In this document: piece after piece, positions 14,839 through 23,707 of the stretch | How positions within the stretch are numbered: position 1 is the stretch's first letter | Layout of the letters: every line of letters begins with the position of its first letter | Source: Actinomyces israelii DSM 43320 | GTDB taxonomy: Bacteria; Actinomycetota; Actinomycetes; Actinomycetales; Actinomycetaceae | Length of the DNA: 32,563 nt | Reading direction: 5' to 3' | Assembly (NCBI RefSeq): GCF_000711965.1 | Contig: NZ_JONS01000022.1 | Coordinates: 1 to 32,563 of the forward strand | Made by a program: the position numbers and the translations under genes | The notes under the pieces: model-generated | What the model saw: the letters and a program-made list of their open reading frames with translations, nothing else | Databases searched by the model: none | What the model was told of the DNA's origin: nothing

Positions 14839-16698
14839 CTACGCGACGTCGTCGCCGGCGGCGGGCAGCGTCACCGTGAAGGTCGTGCCGTGCGGCGCGC
14901 CCTCGGGGGAGCCCTCGGGAGCCTGCCGGGAGTCCACGGTGAGCGTGCCGCCGTGGGACTGGACGATCGCCAGCGCGATGCTCATGCCCAGGCCCGTCGA
15001 CCCGGTGCGCCGCTCCCGCGAGGCGTCCCCGCGGGCGAAGCGCTCGAACATCCTGTCGCGCACCTCCGGGTCGATGCCCGGGCCGTCGTCGGCGACCGTG
15101 ATGACGAGCTCTCCGGGACCGCGGGCGGCCCCGGGTCCGGCGTCCCCGGTTCCGCGGGCCTCCGCCCGGTCGGCCGGCTCGCCGGTCCCCGCCTCGGGGG
15201 CGTCGGGTCCGGACGGTGCGCCCCGCGGGCCGGAGCCGGCGCCGTCGGGGCCGCCCCCGACCGGGCGGCGCGTCAGGGTCACGCTCACCCGCGAGCCCGC
15301 CGGCGTGTGGACGCGGGCGTTGGCCAGGAGGTTGACCATGACCTGGCGCAGGCGCGCCTCGTCGCCCAGCACCAGCGGCGGCTCGGGCTCGAAGTCCTCG
15401 CGCTCGTCCTCGCTCAGGTCCGCGGGCGGGTCGAGGACGGCCAGGCTGAGGTCCCAGACGTGGTCGGGGCCCGCGGCGTGGGCGTCGGAGACGGTGTCCA
15501 GCAGGATGCCGACCAGGTCCACCTCGTCGCGGCGCAGCTCGCGCCCGGCGTCGAGGCGCGCCAGGAGCAGCAGGTCCTCCACGAGCCGGCTCATGCGCAG
15601 CGACTCGGAGTGCACCCGGTCCAGGGCGTGCACGGCCTCCTCGGGCAGGGCGGCGTCGGCCCCCTCCCGGGCGATGAGCTCGGTGTAGCCGCGGATCGAG
15701 GCCAGCGGGGTGCGCAGCTCGTGGGAGGCGTCGGCCACGAACTGGCGCACCTGGGTCTCGCTGCGCTGCCGCGCCGCCAGGGCCTCCTCGACGTGGCCGA
15801 GCAGGGTGTTGAGCGCCGCGCCGACCTGGCCGACCTCCAGGGAGGAGGCCAGGTCCGCCTCGGGCACGCGCTCGTCGATGCTGACCTCGCCGCGCGCCAG
15901 GGGCTGGGAGGCGACGCGCTCGGCCGTGCACGCGACCCGCTTCAGGGGAGCCAGGGCGGAGCGCACCATGACGCTGCCGGCCAGCGCCACAATGAGGGTG
16001 CCGGCGACGGCGATGGCCCCCTCGATGAGGAGCTGGGCGCGCACGAGCGCGTTGTCTACCTTCATGGACAGGCCCGTGATGACGATGTCGCCGGTCTTGG
16101 TGTCCTTGGTCACCAGCACCCGGTAGTAGCCCAGGGAACCGATGTCGACGGTGACCGGCCGCCCGGTGGCCTCCAGGGACAGCAGCGCCTGGCACTCGGC
16201 CTGGGTCAGGCCCTGGTAGTGGCCGTCGTCGTCGATGTACCCGGCCGTCACGGTTGAGGAGGTCGATGCCGAGCCCTGGGCGTCCTGGCTGTCGCGCGCG
16301 CCTGAGGCGATGAGGGTCAGCGTGCCGGCGGACTGCCCGGCGGCGTCCAGGCCCGCGGGGATCGGCCTGGCGTCCCCGGGCGCCTTGCCGGGGCCCGGGG
16401 TCTCGCAGGCGCCGGGCTGCGGGGAGGCGGAGGCGGACGACGACGGGGCGGGGGCCGCGGCGTCCCCGCTGAGGTCGGACTCGTCGTGCTCCGTGCCGTG
16501 GCGGCGCATCTCGGCGCGGTGGGAGGCCGCCGTGAGCTGGTCGTCGAGCCGGTTCATGAGCGTGTGGCGCAGCGTGAGCGTGGAGAACGCGCCCATGGCG
16601 GCCGCCATGAGGAGCACGAGCCCGAGGACGCCGACGACGAGGCTGGTGCGCAGGCTGCGCGGGCGCAGCCCGGAGGCGGAGGAGTACTGGGCGTTCAC
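14839..16698 (-). CDS. Membrane sensor histidine kinase (HAMP-HisKA-HATPase)
   Basis: A 619-residue sensor kinase. Transmembrane helix 1 is about 20-42, an extracytoplasmic sensor domain covers about 43-220 (with an Ala/Ser/Pro-rich insert near 75-120), and helix 2 is about 222-246. A HAMP region follows to about 308. The HisKA box VADASHELRTPLAS carries the phospho-acceptor H326. The N box (VMVNLLANARVHTP) and G1 box (VADDGPGIDP) are intact, as is STGLGMSIA. A Gly/Pro/Ala-rich insert of about 50 residues splits the ATP-binding domain between the N and G1 boxes. GTG start at 16698, 18 bp after the response regulator stop, same operon. It resembles actinobacterial TcrY/TrcS-type kinases; the signal is unknown. 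Confidence 0.93.
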   Translation of the reverse strand: MNAQYSSASGLRPRSLRTSLVVGVLGLVLLMAAAMGAFSTLTLRHTLMNRLDDQLTAASHRAEMRRHGTEHDESDLSGDAAAPAPSSSASASPQPGACETPGPGKAPGDARPIPAGLDAAGQSAGTLTLIASGARDSQDAQGSASTSSTVTAGYIDDDGHYQGLTQAECQALLSLEATGRPVTVDIGSLGYYRVLVTKDTKTGDIVITGLSMKVDNALVRAQLLIEGAIAVAGTLIVALAGSVMVRSALAPLKRVACTAERVASQPLARGEVSIDERVPEADLASSLEVGQVGAALNTLLGHVEEALAARQRSETQVRQFVADASHELRTPLASIRGYTELIAREGADAALPEEAVHALDRVHSESLRMSRLVEDLLLLARLDAGRELRRDEVDLVGILLDTVSDAHAAGPDHVWDLSLAVLDPPADLSEDEREDFEPEPPLVLGDEARLRQVMVNLLANARVHTPAGSRVSVTLTRRPVGGGPDGAGSGPRGAPSGPDAPEAGTGEPADRAEARGTGDAGPGAARGPGELVITVADDGPGIDPEVRDRMFERFARGDASRERRTGSTGLGMSIALAIVQSHGGTLTVDSRQAPEGSPEGAPHGTTFTVTLPAAGDDVA

Positions 16699-16716
16699 GA
16701 TCCGGCCCCGGCGGCC

Positions 16717-17460
16717 TCAGCCCTGCGACCGGCCGGGGTCGGCGGGCTTGAGCACGTAGCCGACGCCGCGCATGGTGTGGATCATCGGCTCGCGGCCCTT
16801 GTCGATCTTGCGGCGCAGGTAGGAGATGTAGAGCTCGACGATGTTGGCCTGGCCGCCGAAGTCGTAGTTCCACACCCGGTCCAGGATCTGGGGCTTGGAC
16901 AGGACCCGCCGGGGGTTGCGCATGAGGTAGCGCAGCAGCTCGAACTCGGTGGCGGTCAGGTGGATCTCGTCCTCGCCGCGCCAGACCTCGTGGGAGTCCT
17001 CGTTCATGCGCAGGTCCCCGACCTCCAGCAGCTCGTCGCGCTGCTCGGCGCTCGCGCCGGAGCGGCGCAGGAGGGCGCGCAGCCGGGCGACGACCTCCTC
17101 CAGGGAGAAGGGCTTGGTGACGTAGTCGTCGCCGCCCGCGGTCAGCCCGGCGACGCGGTCCTCCACCGCGTCCTTGGCCGTGAGGAACAGGACGGGCACG
17201 TTCGACTGGCGGCCGTGGATGCGGCGCATGACCTCCAGGCCGTCGAAGTCGGGCAGCATAATGTCCAGGACGACGACGTCGGGCTCGATCTCCCGGGCGG
17301 CGCGCACGGCGGCGACGCCGGTGCCCGCGGTGGTCACCTCCCAGCCCTCGTAGCGCAGGGCCGAGGCCAGCAGGTCGGCCAGCATCTGCTCGTCGTCGAC
17401 GACGAGGACGCGCACGGGTGAGCCGTCGGGGCGGGTGAGGGTCTCAGAGGAGGTGCTCAT
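16717..17460 (-). CDS. OmpR-family response regulator
   Basis: A 247-residue regulator paired with the downstream kinase. The receiver domain (about 16-130) has the acidic pair D22/D23, phospho-acceptor D66 in VVLDIMLPDFDG, the LTAKD threonine, and the lysine in YVTKPF. The C-terminal winged-helix DNA-binding domain (about 148-240) includes LTATEFELLRYLMRNP and the recognition-helix region ANIVELYISYLRRKID. The closest named relatives I can recall are mycobacterial TcrX/TrcR-type regulators. ATG 17460 chosen because it begins the family sequence; no good ribosome site is visible. It is divergent from the tandem PAS genes across 276 bp holding a candidate operator at 17639-17654. Confidence 0.93.
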   Translation of the reverse strand: MSTSSETLTRPDGSPVRVLVVDDEQMLADLLASALRYEGWEVTTAGTGVAAVRAAREIEPDVVVLDIMLPDFDGLEVMRRIHGRQSNVPVLFLTAKDAVEDRVAGLTAGGDDYVTKPFSLEEVVARLRALLRRSGASAEQRDELLEVGDLRMNEDSHEVWRGEDEIHLTATEFELLRYLMRNPRRVLSKPQILDRVWNYDFGGQANIVELYISYLRRKIDKGREPMIHTMRGVGYVLKPADPGRSQG

Positions 17461-17638
17461 AGGAACATCCAACAAGAGTTTCCTGTGCCGCGACTGTGCG
17501 TCGCGGCCGTCGTCGCGGCCGTGTTCCGGGACTGGGCCGGGGTGTGGCGGGAGAATGTGACGGGCGCCCCGCCTGTGGTAGGACGATGGTGCGTCCACGG
17601 GTGTGATATGTGCCGCTTATAGGCCATTTCGGGACCAC

Positions 17639-17654
17639 GTTACATTTTTGTAAC
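17639..17654. promoter_or_regulatory. Perfect palindromic operator candidate between regulator and PAS genes
   Basis: GTTACA and TGTAAC form a perfect inverted repeat around TTTT in the AT-rich centre of the divergent region. It is 82 bp upstream of the first PAS gene and about 180 bp upstream of the response regulator. An AT-rich palindrome in such GC-rich DNA is a likely protein-binding site; which regulator binds is unknown. Confidence 0.45.
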
Positions 17655-17736
17655 CATCGAGGGTTGGGTGTCAGCGCGGCGCCTGAGGCAGGCTTACCGG
17701 TGAATATATTTCCCCTTCTACCTTACCGGGACACTC

Positions 17737-19122
17737 GTGGAAACCATCCAGGGCAATGAGCGCCTCTTCGGCGCCGAGGACGTCTTCTTCTCGACGACTG
17801 ACCTCAAGGGCGTCATCCGCAACGCGAACCAGACCTTCCTCACACTCGCGCGCCATCCGCGCGAGGAGATGATTGGTGCGCCGCACAACATTATCCGCCA
17901 TGACGACATGCCGGCCGGCGTCTTCAAGCTCATGTGGGACGACATCCAGGCCGGGCGGCCCGTGTGCGCCTACGTGCTCAACCGCGCCGGCGACGGGCGC
18001 GACTACTGGGTCTTCGCCACGGTGACGGCCATCGAGGACGGGTACGTCTCGGTGCGCACCAAGCCCCTCGATGACGGCACGTTCGCCGCGGTCCGCGAGG
18101 TCTACGGCCGCGTGCGCGCGATCGAGCGCGAGGCGGCCGAGCAGGGCGTCCCGCGCCGCCAGGTGGCCGAGAAGGGGGCCGAGGTCCTGCTGGCCGAGCT
18201 CGCCGCCCTCGGGTTCCCCTCGCTGTCGGCCTTCAGCGTCGCCTCCCTGCCCACCGAGGCCGTCCTCCTCATCGACGAGGGGGTGCGCGTTCCGGTCCGC
18301 CACGGGATGGAGGGCCCAGCCGCCACGATCCTGGGCTGCGCCCGCGACATCGAGCGCGACAGCGACACGCTCGTCGGGCAGATGGGCGGCTACCGCTCCC
18401 TGCTGGACGGCCTGGGCGCCTGGATGGAGGAGGCGCCCGCGATCATCGAGCGGGCGCGCCGTACCGGCGAGCTCGTCTCCATGTTCGACAGCCAGGACCC
18501 CGAGTCCTCGGTGCCCGCCGTGGCGGCGCGAGTGGCGGAGCGCACCGCTCACGCCGTCGAGCAGCTCACGGGTCTGACCGAGACCGTCTCCTCGCTGTAC
18601 CGGGCCGTCCAGGAGCTGAGCTTCCGCGCCTCCCTGATGCGTCTGCACACCCTGGTGCTCGGCTCCTACGCCGCTGCCGTGGTCGATGGCACGGAGGAGG
18701 ACGTCCCGGCCGCGATGACCGAGCTCCACCGCGCGCTGGCCGCCGACCTGGCGGCCGTCGGCGCGGCCTGCGCCGATCTCGGCGCCCGGCGCGACGAGCT
18801 CGACGGCGCCATGCGCCTGGTCGTCTCCGACCTCGACCGCACGAGGCGCCCCTTCGGCCGCTGGCTGCGCGCGCTGCAGGGGGAGTACGCCTCCCTGCGC
18901 GAGGGCAAGGAGGGCGACATCCTGGCGCTGCTGGGGGAGGCCGAGCGCCTGTCGGACGCGGGCTTTCCCGAGATGTCCTCGCTGGCGGCGCTCGCGGCCC
19001 GCTGCCGAGGCCTGGACCTCTCTTACAATGCGGATGCGATGGATGGTGCTAGCATGTCGGTATCTAGCGCGATCGCCGAGCTCGGTATGAGAGCCGCCTC
19101 TATCCCCGGAGGCGTGTGCTGA
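17737..19122 (+). CDS. Aer-type PAS-domain protein without signalling domain (paralogue 1)
   Basis: A 461-residue soluble protein. Residues 15-115 form a PAS domain of the type found in the E. coli aerotaxis receptor Aer: STTDLKGVI, then ANQTF, GAPHNIIRHDDMP, FKLMWDDIQAGRPV, RDYWVFATV and GYVSVRTKP line up with Aer in order. The Aer FAD-contact residues of the RH-x-D segment are kept, but the tryptophan in Aer's PW is Val-Cys here, so flavin binding is uncertain. The remaining 340 residues are Ala-rich and helical with no HAMP, methyl-accepting, kinase or cyclase domain and no membrane helix. GTG 17737 starts the family sequence. A near-identical layout gene follows after 30 bp. The output is unknown. 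Confidence 0.85.
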   Translation: METIQGNERLFGAEDVFFSTTDLKGVIRNANQTFLTLARHPREEMIGAPHNIIRHDDMPAGVFKLMWDDIQAGRPVCAYVLNRAGDGRDYWVFATVTAIEDGYVSVRTKPLDDGTFAAVREVYGRVRAIEREAAEQGVPRRQVAEKGAEVLLAELAALGFPSLSAFSVASLPTEAVLLIDEGVRVPVRHGMEGPAATILGCARDIERDSDTLVGQMGGYRSLLDGLGAWMEEAPAIIERARRTGELVSMFDSQDPESSVPAVAARVAERTAHAVEQLTGLTETVSSLYRAVQELSFRASLMRLHTLVLGSYAAAVVDGTEEDVPAAMTELHRALAADLAAVGAACADLGARRDELDGAMRLVVSDLDRTRRPFGRWLRALQGEYASLREGKEGDILALLGEAERLSDAGFPEMSSLAALAARCRGLDLSYNADAMDGASMSVSSAIAELGMRAASIPGGVC

Positions 19123-19152
19123 CGCGCCCCGAGCATTCAGGAGAGAGCAGAC

Positions 19153-20472
19153 GTGGAGTCTCAGGTCGGATACGAGAGGTTCTTCGAACCAGACGACATC
19201 TTCTTTTCGACGACCGATCCCAAGGGCGTCATTCTGCGGACCAACCGCACCTTCGACACCCTGTCGCGGTACACGCGCGAGCGGCTCATCAGCGCGCCCC
19301 ACAACATCATCCGGCACCTGGACATGCCCGCGGGCGTCTTCAGGCTCATGTGGGACGACCTCCAGGCCGACAAGCCGGTGTGCGCCTACGTGGTCAACCG
19401 TGCGGCGGACGGCCTGGACTACCGCGTCTTCGCCACCATCGTGCCGATCGACGGCGGGTACCTCTCGGTGCGCACCAAGCCGCTCGACACCGTCACGCAG
19501 CAGGCGGCCGAGCAGATCTACCGCACCGTGCGCTCCCGGGAGCGCACGGTCGCCGCGCGCGGCGCCTCACGGCGTCAGATCGGCGAGTACGGCGCCGGCG
19601 AGCTGACCCGCGAGCTGGGCGCCATCGGCATCGAGTCCCTGCACGCGATGACGCTGGCGCAGCTGCCCCGCGAGGTCTCCGACCTGGTCTCCGCGGGCGT
19701 GCGCGTGCCGGCGCCCCCGCCGGTGTCCGGTCCCGTGACCCAGATCCTGACGATCGTCGGCCACATCGAGAAGGACACCAACCTGCTCGTCTTCGAGCTG
19801 GAGGAGTACCTGCGGCTGCTGACCTCCCTGGCCAGCACCAAGGACGTCCTGCTCGACGTGGCCGACCGCACCGAGGCCTTCGGCGAGGTCGTGGGCGGCC
19901 GCGCGCTCAACATTATGGACAAGGCGGACGCCCTGGCCTCCCAGGTCATCGACCTGTCCCGCGCTACGGCGCCGGCGCTGCGCGCCCTGCCCGACCGCAT
20001 GGACGCCCTGCGCCAGTCGGTGCTGGACCTGCGCTTCTCGGTGGCGCTCATGCGCCTGCTCACGCTCATGGTGGGGCGCTTCGCCCGCTCCGTCCTGGAC
20101 GGCAGCGAGGAGGACCCCGCGGGATCGATCCGGGACCTGTGCGGGGCCCTCGAGGACGGCTTCTCCGGCCTCGGGCCGCTGTGCGCCGAGGTCGAGGAGG
20201 GCGTGGTCTCCCTCGACGCCGAGCTGGGCCGCATCACCCCGAGCCTGGACCGCATGGTGCGCCGACTCAGCCGCTGGGTGGACCGCTACAGCGGCCGGGG
20301 CGCCTCCGCCGCCGTCGCCCGGGCCACGGCCCTGGTCGAGCGCGGCACGCCCGAGGTGCGCGGCATGGCGGCGCTGGCCGCGGAGTGCCGCGGCCTGCAC
20401 CTGCCCTTCGACGACGCCGTGATCCGCCGTCGTCTGCGGACGCTCCAGTCGGCCCTGGCTGAGATCGGCTGA
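19153..20472 (+). CDS. Aer-type PAS-domain protein without signalling domain (paralogue 2)
   Basis: A 439-residue paralogue of the preceding gene, clearly from tandem duplication: the PAS domain (about 12-112) repeats the same motifs (FFSTTDPKGVI, APHNIIRHLDMPAGVF, LMWDDLQADKPV, YLSVRTKPLD), and the helical C-terminal region is more divergent but shares LMRLLTLMVG with LMRLHTLVLG. As in the first copy the Aer-like tryptophan is replaced and no output domain is present. It starts at GTG 19153 with GGAGAG upstream and is almost certainly co-transcribed with its partner. The stop lies inside a short 12-nt tandem repeat. A hetero-oligomeric redox or energy sensor is a reasonable guess, not shown. 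Confidence 0.85.
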   Translation: MESQVGYERFFEPDDIFFSTTDPKGVILRTNRTFDTLSRYTRERLISAPHNIIRHLDMPAGVFRLMWDDLQADKPVCAYVVNRAADGLDYRVFATIVPIDGGYLSVRTKPLDTVTQQAAEQIYRTVRSRERTVAARGASRRQIGEYGAGELTRELGAIGIESLHAMTLAQLPREVSDLVSAGVRVPAPPPVSGPVTQILTIVGHIEKDTNLLVFELEEYLRLLTSLASTKDVLLDVADRTEAFGEVVGGRALNIMDKADALASQVIDLSRATAPALRALPDRMDALRQSVLDLRFSVALMRLLTLMVGRFARSVLDGSEEDPAGSIRDLCGALEDGFSGLGPLCAEVEEGVVSLDAELGRITPSLDRMVRRLSRWVDRYSGRGASAAVARATALVERGTPEVRGMAALAAECRGLHLPFDDAVIRRRLRTLQSALAEIG

Positions 20473-20497
20473 CAGATCGGCTGACACATCGGCCGAT
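20462..20497 (+). repeat. Short 12-nt tandem repeat over the PAS gene stop
   Basis: AGATCGGCTGAC occurs at 20462-20473 and 20474-20485, followed by a degenerate third copy to 20497. Each unit supplies a TGA, so the stop codon 20470-20472 lies in the first. It resembles but does not equal the 22-nt repeat core. Confidence 0.7.
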
Positions 20498-20593
20498 GGA
20501 CCGGCGGGCCGGCGGGCGGCGTGTCGAGGCCGGTGTCGGGCGCCCGCGGGGGCCGGGGGACGAACCCGCGCCCTGCGGTGCCGGACGATGCGT

Positions 20594-20599
20594 TACAGT
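20594..20599 (+). promoter_or_regulatory. Possible -10 element for topA
   Basis: TACAGT fits the actinobacterial TANNNT pattern about 95 bp upstream of the topA start, in an otherwise very GC-rich gap. No convincing -35 is seen. Confidence 0.3.
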
Positions 20600-20691
20600 C
20601 GCCCGCAGGAGGCCGTCCGACGGTCTCCGGCATCTCCGGGCGGGCCCCGCGGTGGGGCGGGACCGTCGGAAGAAACGCGAGGAAGGCAGCC

Positions 20692-23600
20692 GTGTCCACC
20701 AAGCTTGTCATCGTCGAGTCCCCCAACAAGGTCCGTTCCATTGCCGCATACCTGGGCGACGACTTCGACGTCGAGGCCTCCGTAGGCCACATCCGCGACC
20801 TGGCCCAGCCCTCCGAGCTGCCGGCCGCTCAGAAGAAGGGCCCCTACGGCAAGTTCGCGGTCGACGTCGAGGACGGGTTCAAGCCCTACTACGTCATCAA
20901 CCCCGACAAGAAGAAAACGGTCGCCCAGCTCCGCAAGGCGCTCAAGGGCGCCGACGAGCTCTACCTCGCCACCGACGACGACCGCGAGGGGGAGGCCATC
21001 GCCTGGCACCTCCTCCAGGTCCTCAAGCCCAAGGTGCCCGTGCGCCGCATGACCTTCACCGAGATCACCAAGGAGGCCGTCACCCGGGCGCTGGCCGGCA
21101 CCCGGGACCTGGACATCCATCTGGTGGACGCCCAGGAGACCCGCCGCATCCTGGACCGGCTGGTCGGCTACGAGGTCAGCCCCGTGCTGTGGCGCAAGGT
21201 CCGCGCGGGCCTGTCCGCCGGCCGCGTCCAGTCGGTGGCCACGCGGCTGGTCGTCGAGCGCGAGCGGGAGCGCATGGCCTTCGTGCCGGCCGGCTACTGG
21301 GGCGTGGAGGCAGAGTTCTCAGCGTCCGCAGAGTCCGCGGAGTCCGCGGAGTCCGCGGCGTCCGCGGCGTCCGCGGGGCTGCCCGCCTCCTCCGAGGACG
21401 CCCGCGCCGGCGTCTTCACCGCCCGCCTGGCGACCCTTGACGGGCGCCGCGTGGCCACCGGCCGGGACTTCACCGACGCCGGGGCCCTGCGCCCCGCCGC
21501 GCTCAAGGCCGGCACCATCCACCTGCACGAGGTCGAGGCCCGGGCGGTGGCCGACGCCGTCGGACGCGGCCGCCCGCACGTGGCGCAGGTCGAGGAGAAG
21601 CCCTACCGGCGTCGCCCGGCCGCCCCCTTCACCACCTCCACCCTCCAGCAGGAGGCCTCCCGCAAGCTGCGCATGAACCCGCGCGAGACCATGAGGGTGG
21701 CGCAGAGCCTGTACGAGAACGGCTTCATCACCTACATGCGAACCGACTCCACGGTCCTGTCCGGCCAGGCCGTGGCCGCGGCGCGCACCCAGGTCGCCGA
21801 GCTCTACGGGGCCGACTACGTGCCCGCCGCCCCGCGCGTCTACGCCACGAGGTCCAAGGGCGCCCAGGAGGCCCACGAGGCCATCCGCCCCGCCGGGGAC
21901 CACTTCCGCACCCCGGCCCAAGTGGCGGACCGGCTCACCGGCTCCCAGTTCCGCCTCTACGAGCTCATCTGGAAGCGCACGGTCGCCTCCCAGATGGCCG
22001 ACGCCGTCGGCTCGACCGCCACCGTGCACGTGGATGTGCCCCTGGCCCCCGCCGCCGGGGCGTCGCGGGACGCGGGCCCGGGCTTCGCCACGGCCGGCTT
22101 CACGGCCTCGGGCACCGTCATCACCTTCCGCGGGTTCCTCGCCGCCTACGAGGAGGGGCGCGACGCCGAGCGCTACGAGTCGGACTCCGAGGGCGGCAGG
22201 ACCGGCGCCAGGGGGGGCAGGGACGTGCGCCTGCCGGCCATGAGCGCCGGCGATGAGCTCGCCGCCCTGTCCGCCGAGGCCTCCGGCCACGAGACCACCC
22301 CGCCGCCGCGCTACACCGAGGCCTCCCTGGTCAAGGCCCTGGAGGAGCGCGAGATCGGCCGTCCCTCCACCTACGCGGCGACCATGTCCACGATCTCGGA
22401 CCGCGGCTACGTCGACCACCGCGGGCAGGCGCTCGTGCCGACCTGGCTCGCCTTCGCCGTCACCCGGCTGCTGGAGGAGAACTTCGCCGAGCTGGTCGAC
22501 TACGACTTCACCGCCTCCATGGAGGCCGACCTCGACCGCATCGCCGCCGGGCGGGAGGACCGGGTCGACTGGCTCACCCGCTTCTACTTCGGGCAGGGCG
22601 CGCGGGCGACCGCCGACGGCGACAGCGGTGAGCGGGGCGCCGGCGGGCCGGTCGGCGCCGGGCGGGGCGATGGTGCGCAGGCCGGCGCCGAGCAGGGCCT
22701 CAAGGGCCTGGTGGAGAACCTGGGCGAGATCGACGCCCGCGCCGTCAACTCCATCGAGATCGGCGAGGGCATCACCCTGCGGGTGGGCCGCTACGGCCCC
22801 TACCTGGAGGACGCCGAGGGCAAGCGGGCCAATGTGCCCGCCGACGTCGCCCCCGACGAGCTGACCGTGGCCAAGGCGCGCGAGCTGTTCGAGCGCGCCG
22901 CCGACGACGGCCGCGAGCTCGGCGTCGACCCGGCCACCGGGCACACGATCATCGCCAAGGACGGCCGCTACGGGCCCTACGTCACCGAGGTGCTCCCCGA
23001 GCCCGCGGAGGCGGCGTCGTCGTCGGACGGCGAGGCGGACAGGACCGACAAGCCGAAGCGGCGCGCTGCCAGGACTGCCAGGGCGAAGGGCCCCAAGCCC
23101 CGCACCGCGAGCCTGCTGAAGTCCATGAGCCTGTCCGCGGTGACCCTCGAGCAGGCCCTCGACCTGCTGAGCCTGCCGCGCGTGGTGGGCCAGGACGCCG
23201 AGGGCGTGGACATCACCGCCCAGAACGGGCGCTACGGCCCGTACCTGAAGAAGGGGGCGGACTCGCGGTCCCTGGAGACCGAGGAGCAGATCTTCACGGT
23301 GACCCTCGAGCAGGCCCTGGAGCTGTTCGCACAGCCCAAGCGGCGCCGCGGCCAGGCGGCTGCGCGCGGCCCGCTGCGCGAGCTCGGCACGGATCCGCAG
23401 TCCGGCCGGCCCGTGGTCATCAAGGACGGCCGCTTCGGGCCGTACTTCACCGACGGCGAGACCAATGTGACCCTGCGGCGCGGTGACGACCCGGACACGG
23501 TCACCCCCGAGCGCGCCTACGAGCTGCTCGCGGAGAAGCGCGCCAAGGGCCCCGCCAAGAGGCGTACGACCCGCAGGACCGCGGCCAGGAAGACCGCTCA

Positions 23601-23703
23601 GAAGACGGCCGGGAAGACGACGGCGACCCGCAAGGCGACCGCCAAGAAGACGACCACCCGCAAGAGGGCGGCGGCCTCCCCCTCCCAGACCGAGAGCTCC
23701 TGA
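20692..23703 (+). CDS. topA: DNA topoisomerase I (type IA)
   Basis: A 1003-residue type IA topoisomerase that relaxes negative supercoils. The N-terminal TOPRIM domain begins KLVIVESPNK and contains the acidic TDDDREGEAIAWHL. The catalytic tyrosine is about Y348 in FITYMRTDST. The core ends near residue 660 and is followed by several topoisomerase C-terminal repeats with the recurring GRYGPY/GRFGPYF motif, as in actinobacterial TopA. It ends in a Lys/Arg/Thr/Ala-rich tail of about 60 residues, known in mycobacteria and streptomycetes to aid processivity. GTG 20692 has GAGGAAGG upstream and begins the conserved sequence. Unusual: a 9-bp tandem repeat at about 21319-21381 adds a Ser/Ala/Glu-rich stretch near residues 210-230. 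Likely essential. Confidence 0.97.
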   Translation: MSTKLVIVESPNKVRSIAAYLGDDFDVEASVGHIRDLAQPSELPAAQKKGPYGKFAVDVEDGFKPYYVINPDKKKTVAQLRKALKGADELYLATDDDREGEAIAWHLLQVLKPKVPVRRMTFTEITKEAVTRALAGTRDLDIHLVDAQETRRILDRLVGYEVSPVLWRKVRAGLSAGRVQSVATRLVVERERERMAFVPAGYWGVEAEFSASAESAESAESAASAASAGLPASSEDARAGVFTARLATLDGRRVATGRDFTDAGALRPAALKAGTIHLHEVEARAVADAVGRGRPHVAQVEEKPYRRRPAAPFTTSTLQQEASRKLRMNPRETMRVAQSLYENGFITYMRTDSTVLSGQAVAAARTQVAELYGADYVPAAPRVYATRSKGAQEAHEAIRPAGDHFRTPAQVADRLTGSQFRLYELIWKRTVASQMADAVGSTATVHVDVPLAPAAGASRDAGPGFATAGFTASGTVITFRGFLAAYEEGRDAERYESDSEGGRTGARGGRDVRLPAMSAGDELAALSAEASGHETTPPPRYTEASLVKALEEREIGRPSTYAATMSTISDRGYVDHRGQALVPTWLAFAVTRLLEENFAELVDYDFTASMEADLDRIAAGREDRVDWLTRFYFGQGARATADGDSGERGAGGPVGAGRGDGAQAGAEQGLKGLVENLGEIDARAVNSIEIGEGITLRVGRYGPYLEDAEGKRANVPADVAPDELTVAKARELFERAADDGRELGVDPATGHTIIAKDGRYGPYVTEVLPEPAEAASSSDGEADRTDKPKRRAARTARAKGPKPRTASLLKSMSLSAVTLEQALDLLSLPRVVGQDAEGVDITAQNGRYGPYLKKGADSRSLETEEQIFTVTLEQALELFAQPKRRRGQAAARGPLRELGTDPQSGRPVVIKDGRFGPYFTDGETNVTLRRGDDPDTVTPERAYELLAEKRAKGPAKRRTTRRTAARKTAQKTAGKTTATRKATAKKTTTRKRAAASPSQTESS
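21319..21381 (+). repeat. In-frame 9-bp tandem repeat inside topA
   Basis: About six units of GAGTCCGCG or its variants GCGTCCGCG encode alternating Ser-Ala-Glu and Ser-Ala-Ala. Because the unit is a multiple of three, copy-number change would alter length without breaking the frame. Confidence 0.85.
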
Positions 23704-23707
23704 CGCT

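Noticed and set aside
18776-18790. 22-nt repeat-like core inside the first PAS gene
   Set aside because: Single short match in coding sequence without a second unit at 22 nt; likely chance.
20521-20691. Upstream extension of topA
   Set aside because: The conserved TopA N-terminus and a good ribosome site place the start at 20692; the extension is low-complexity.
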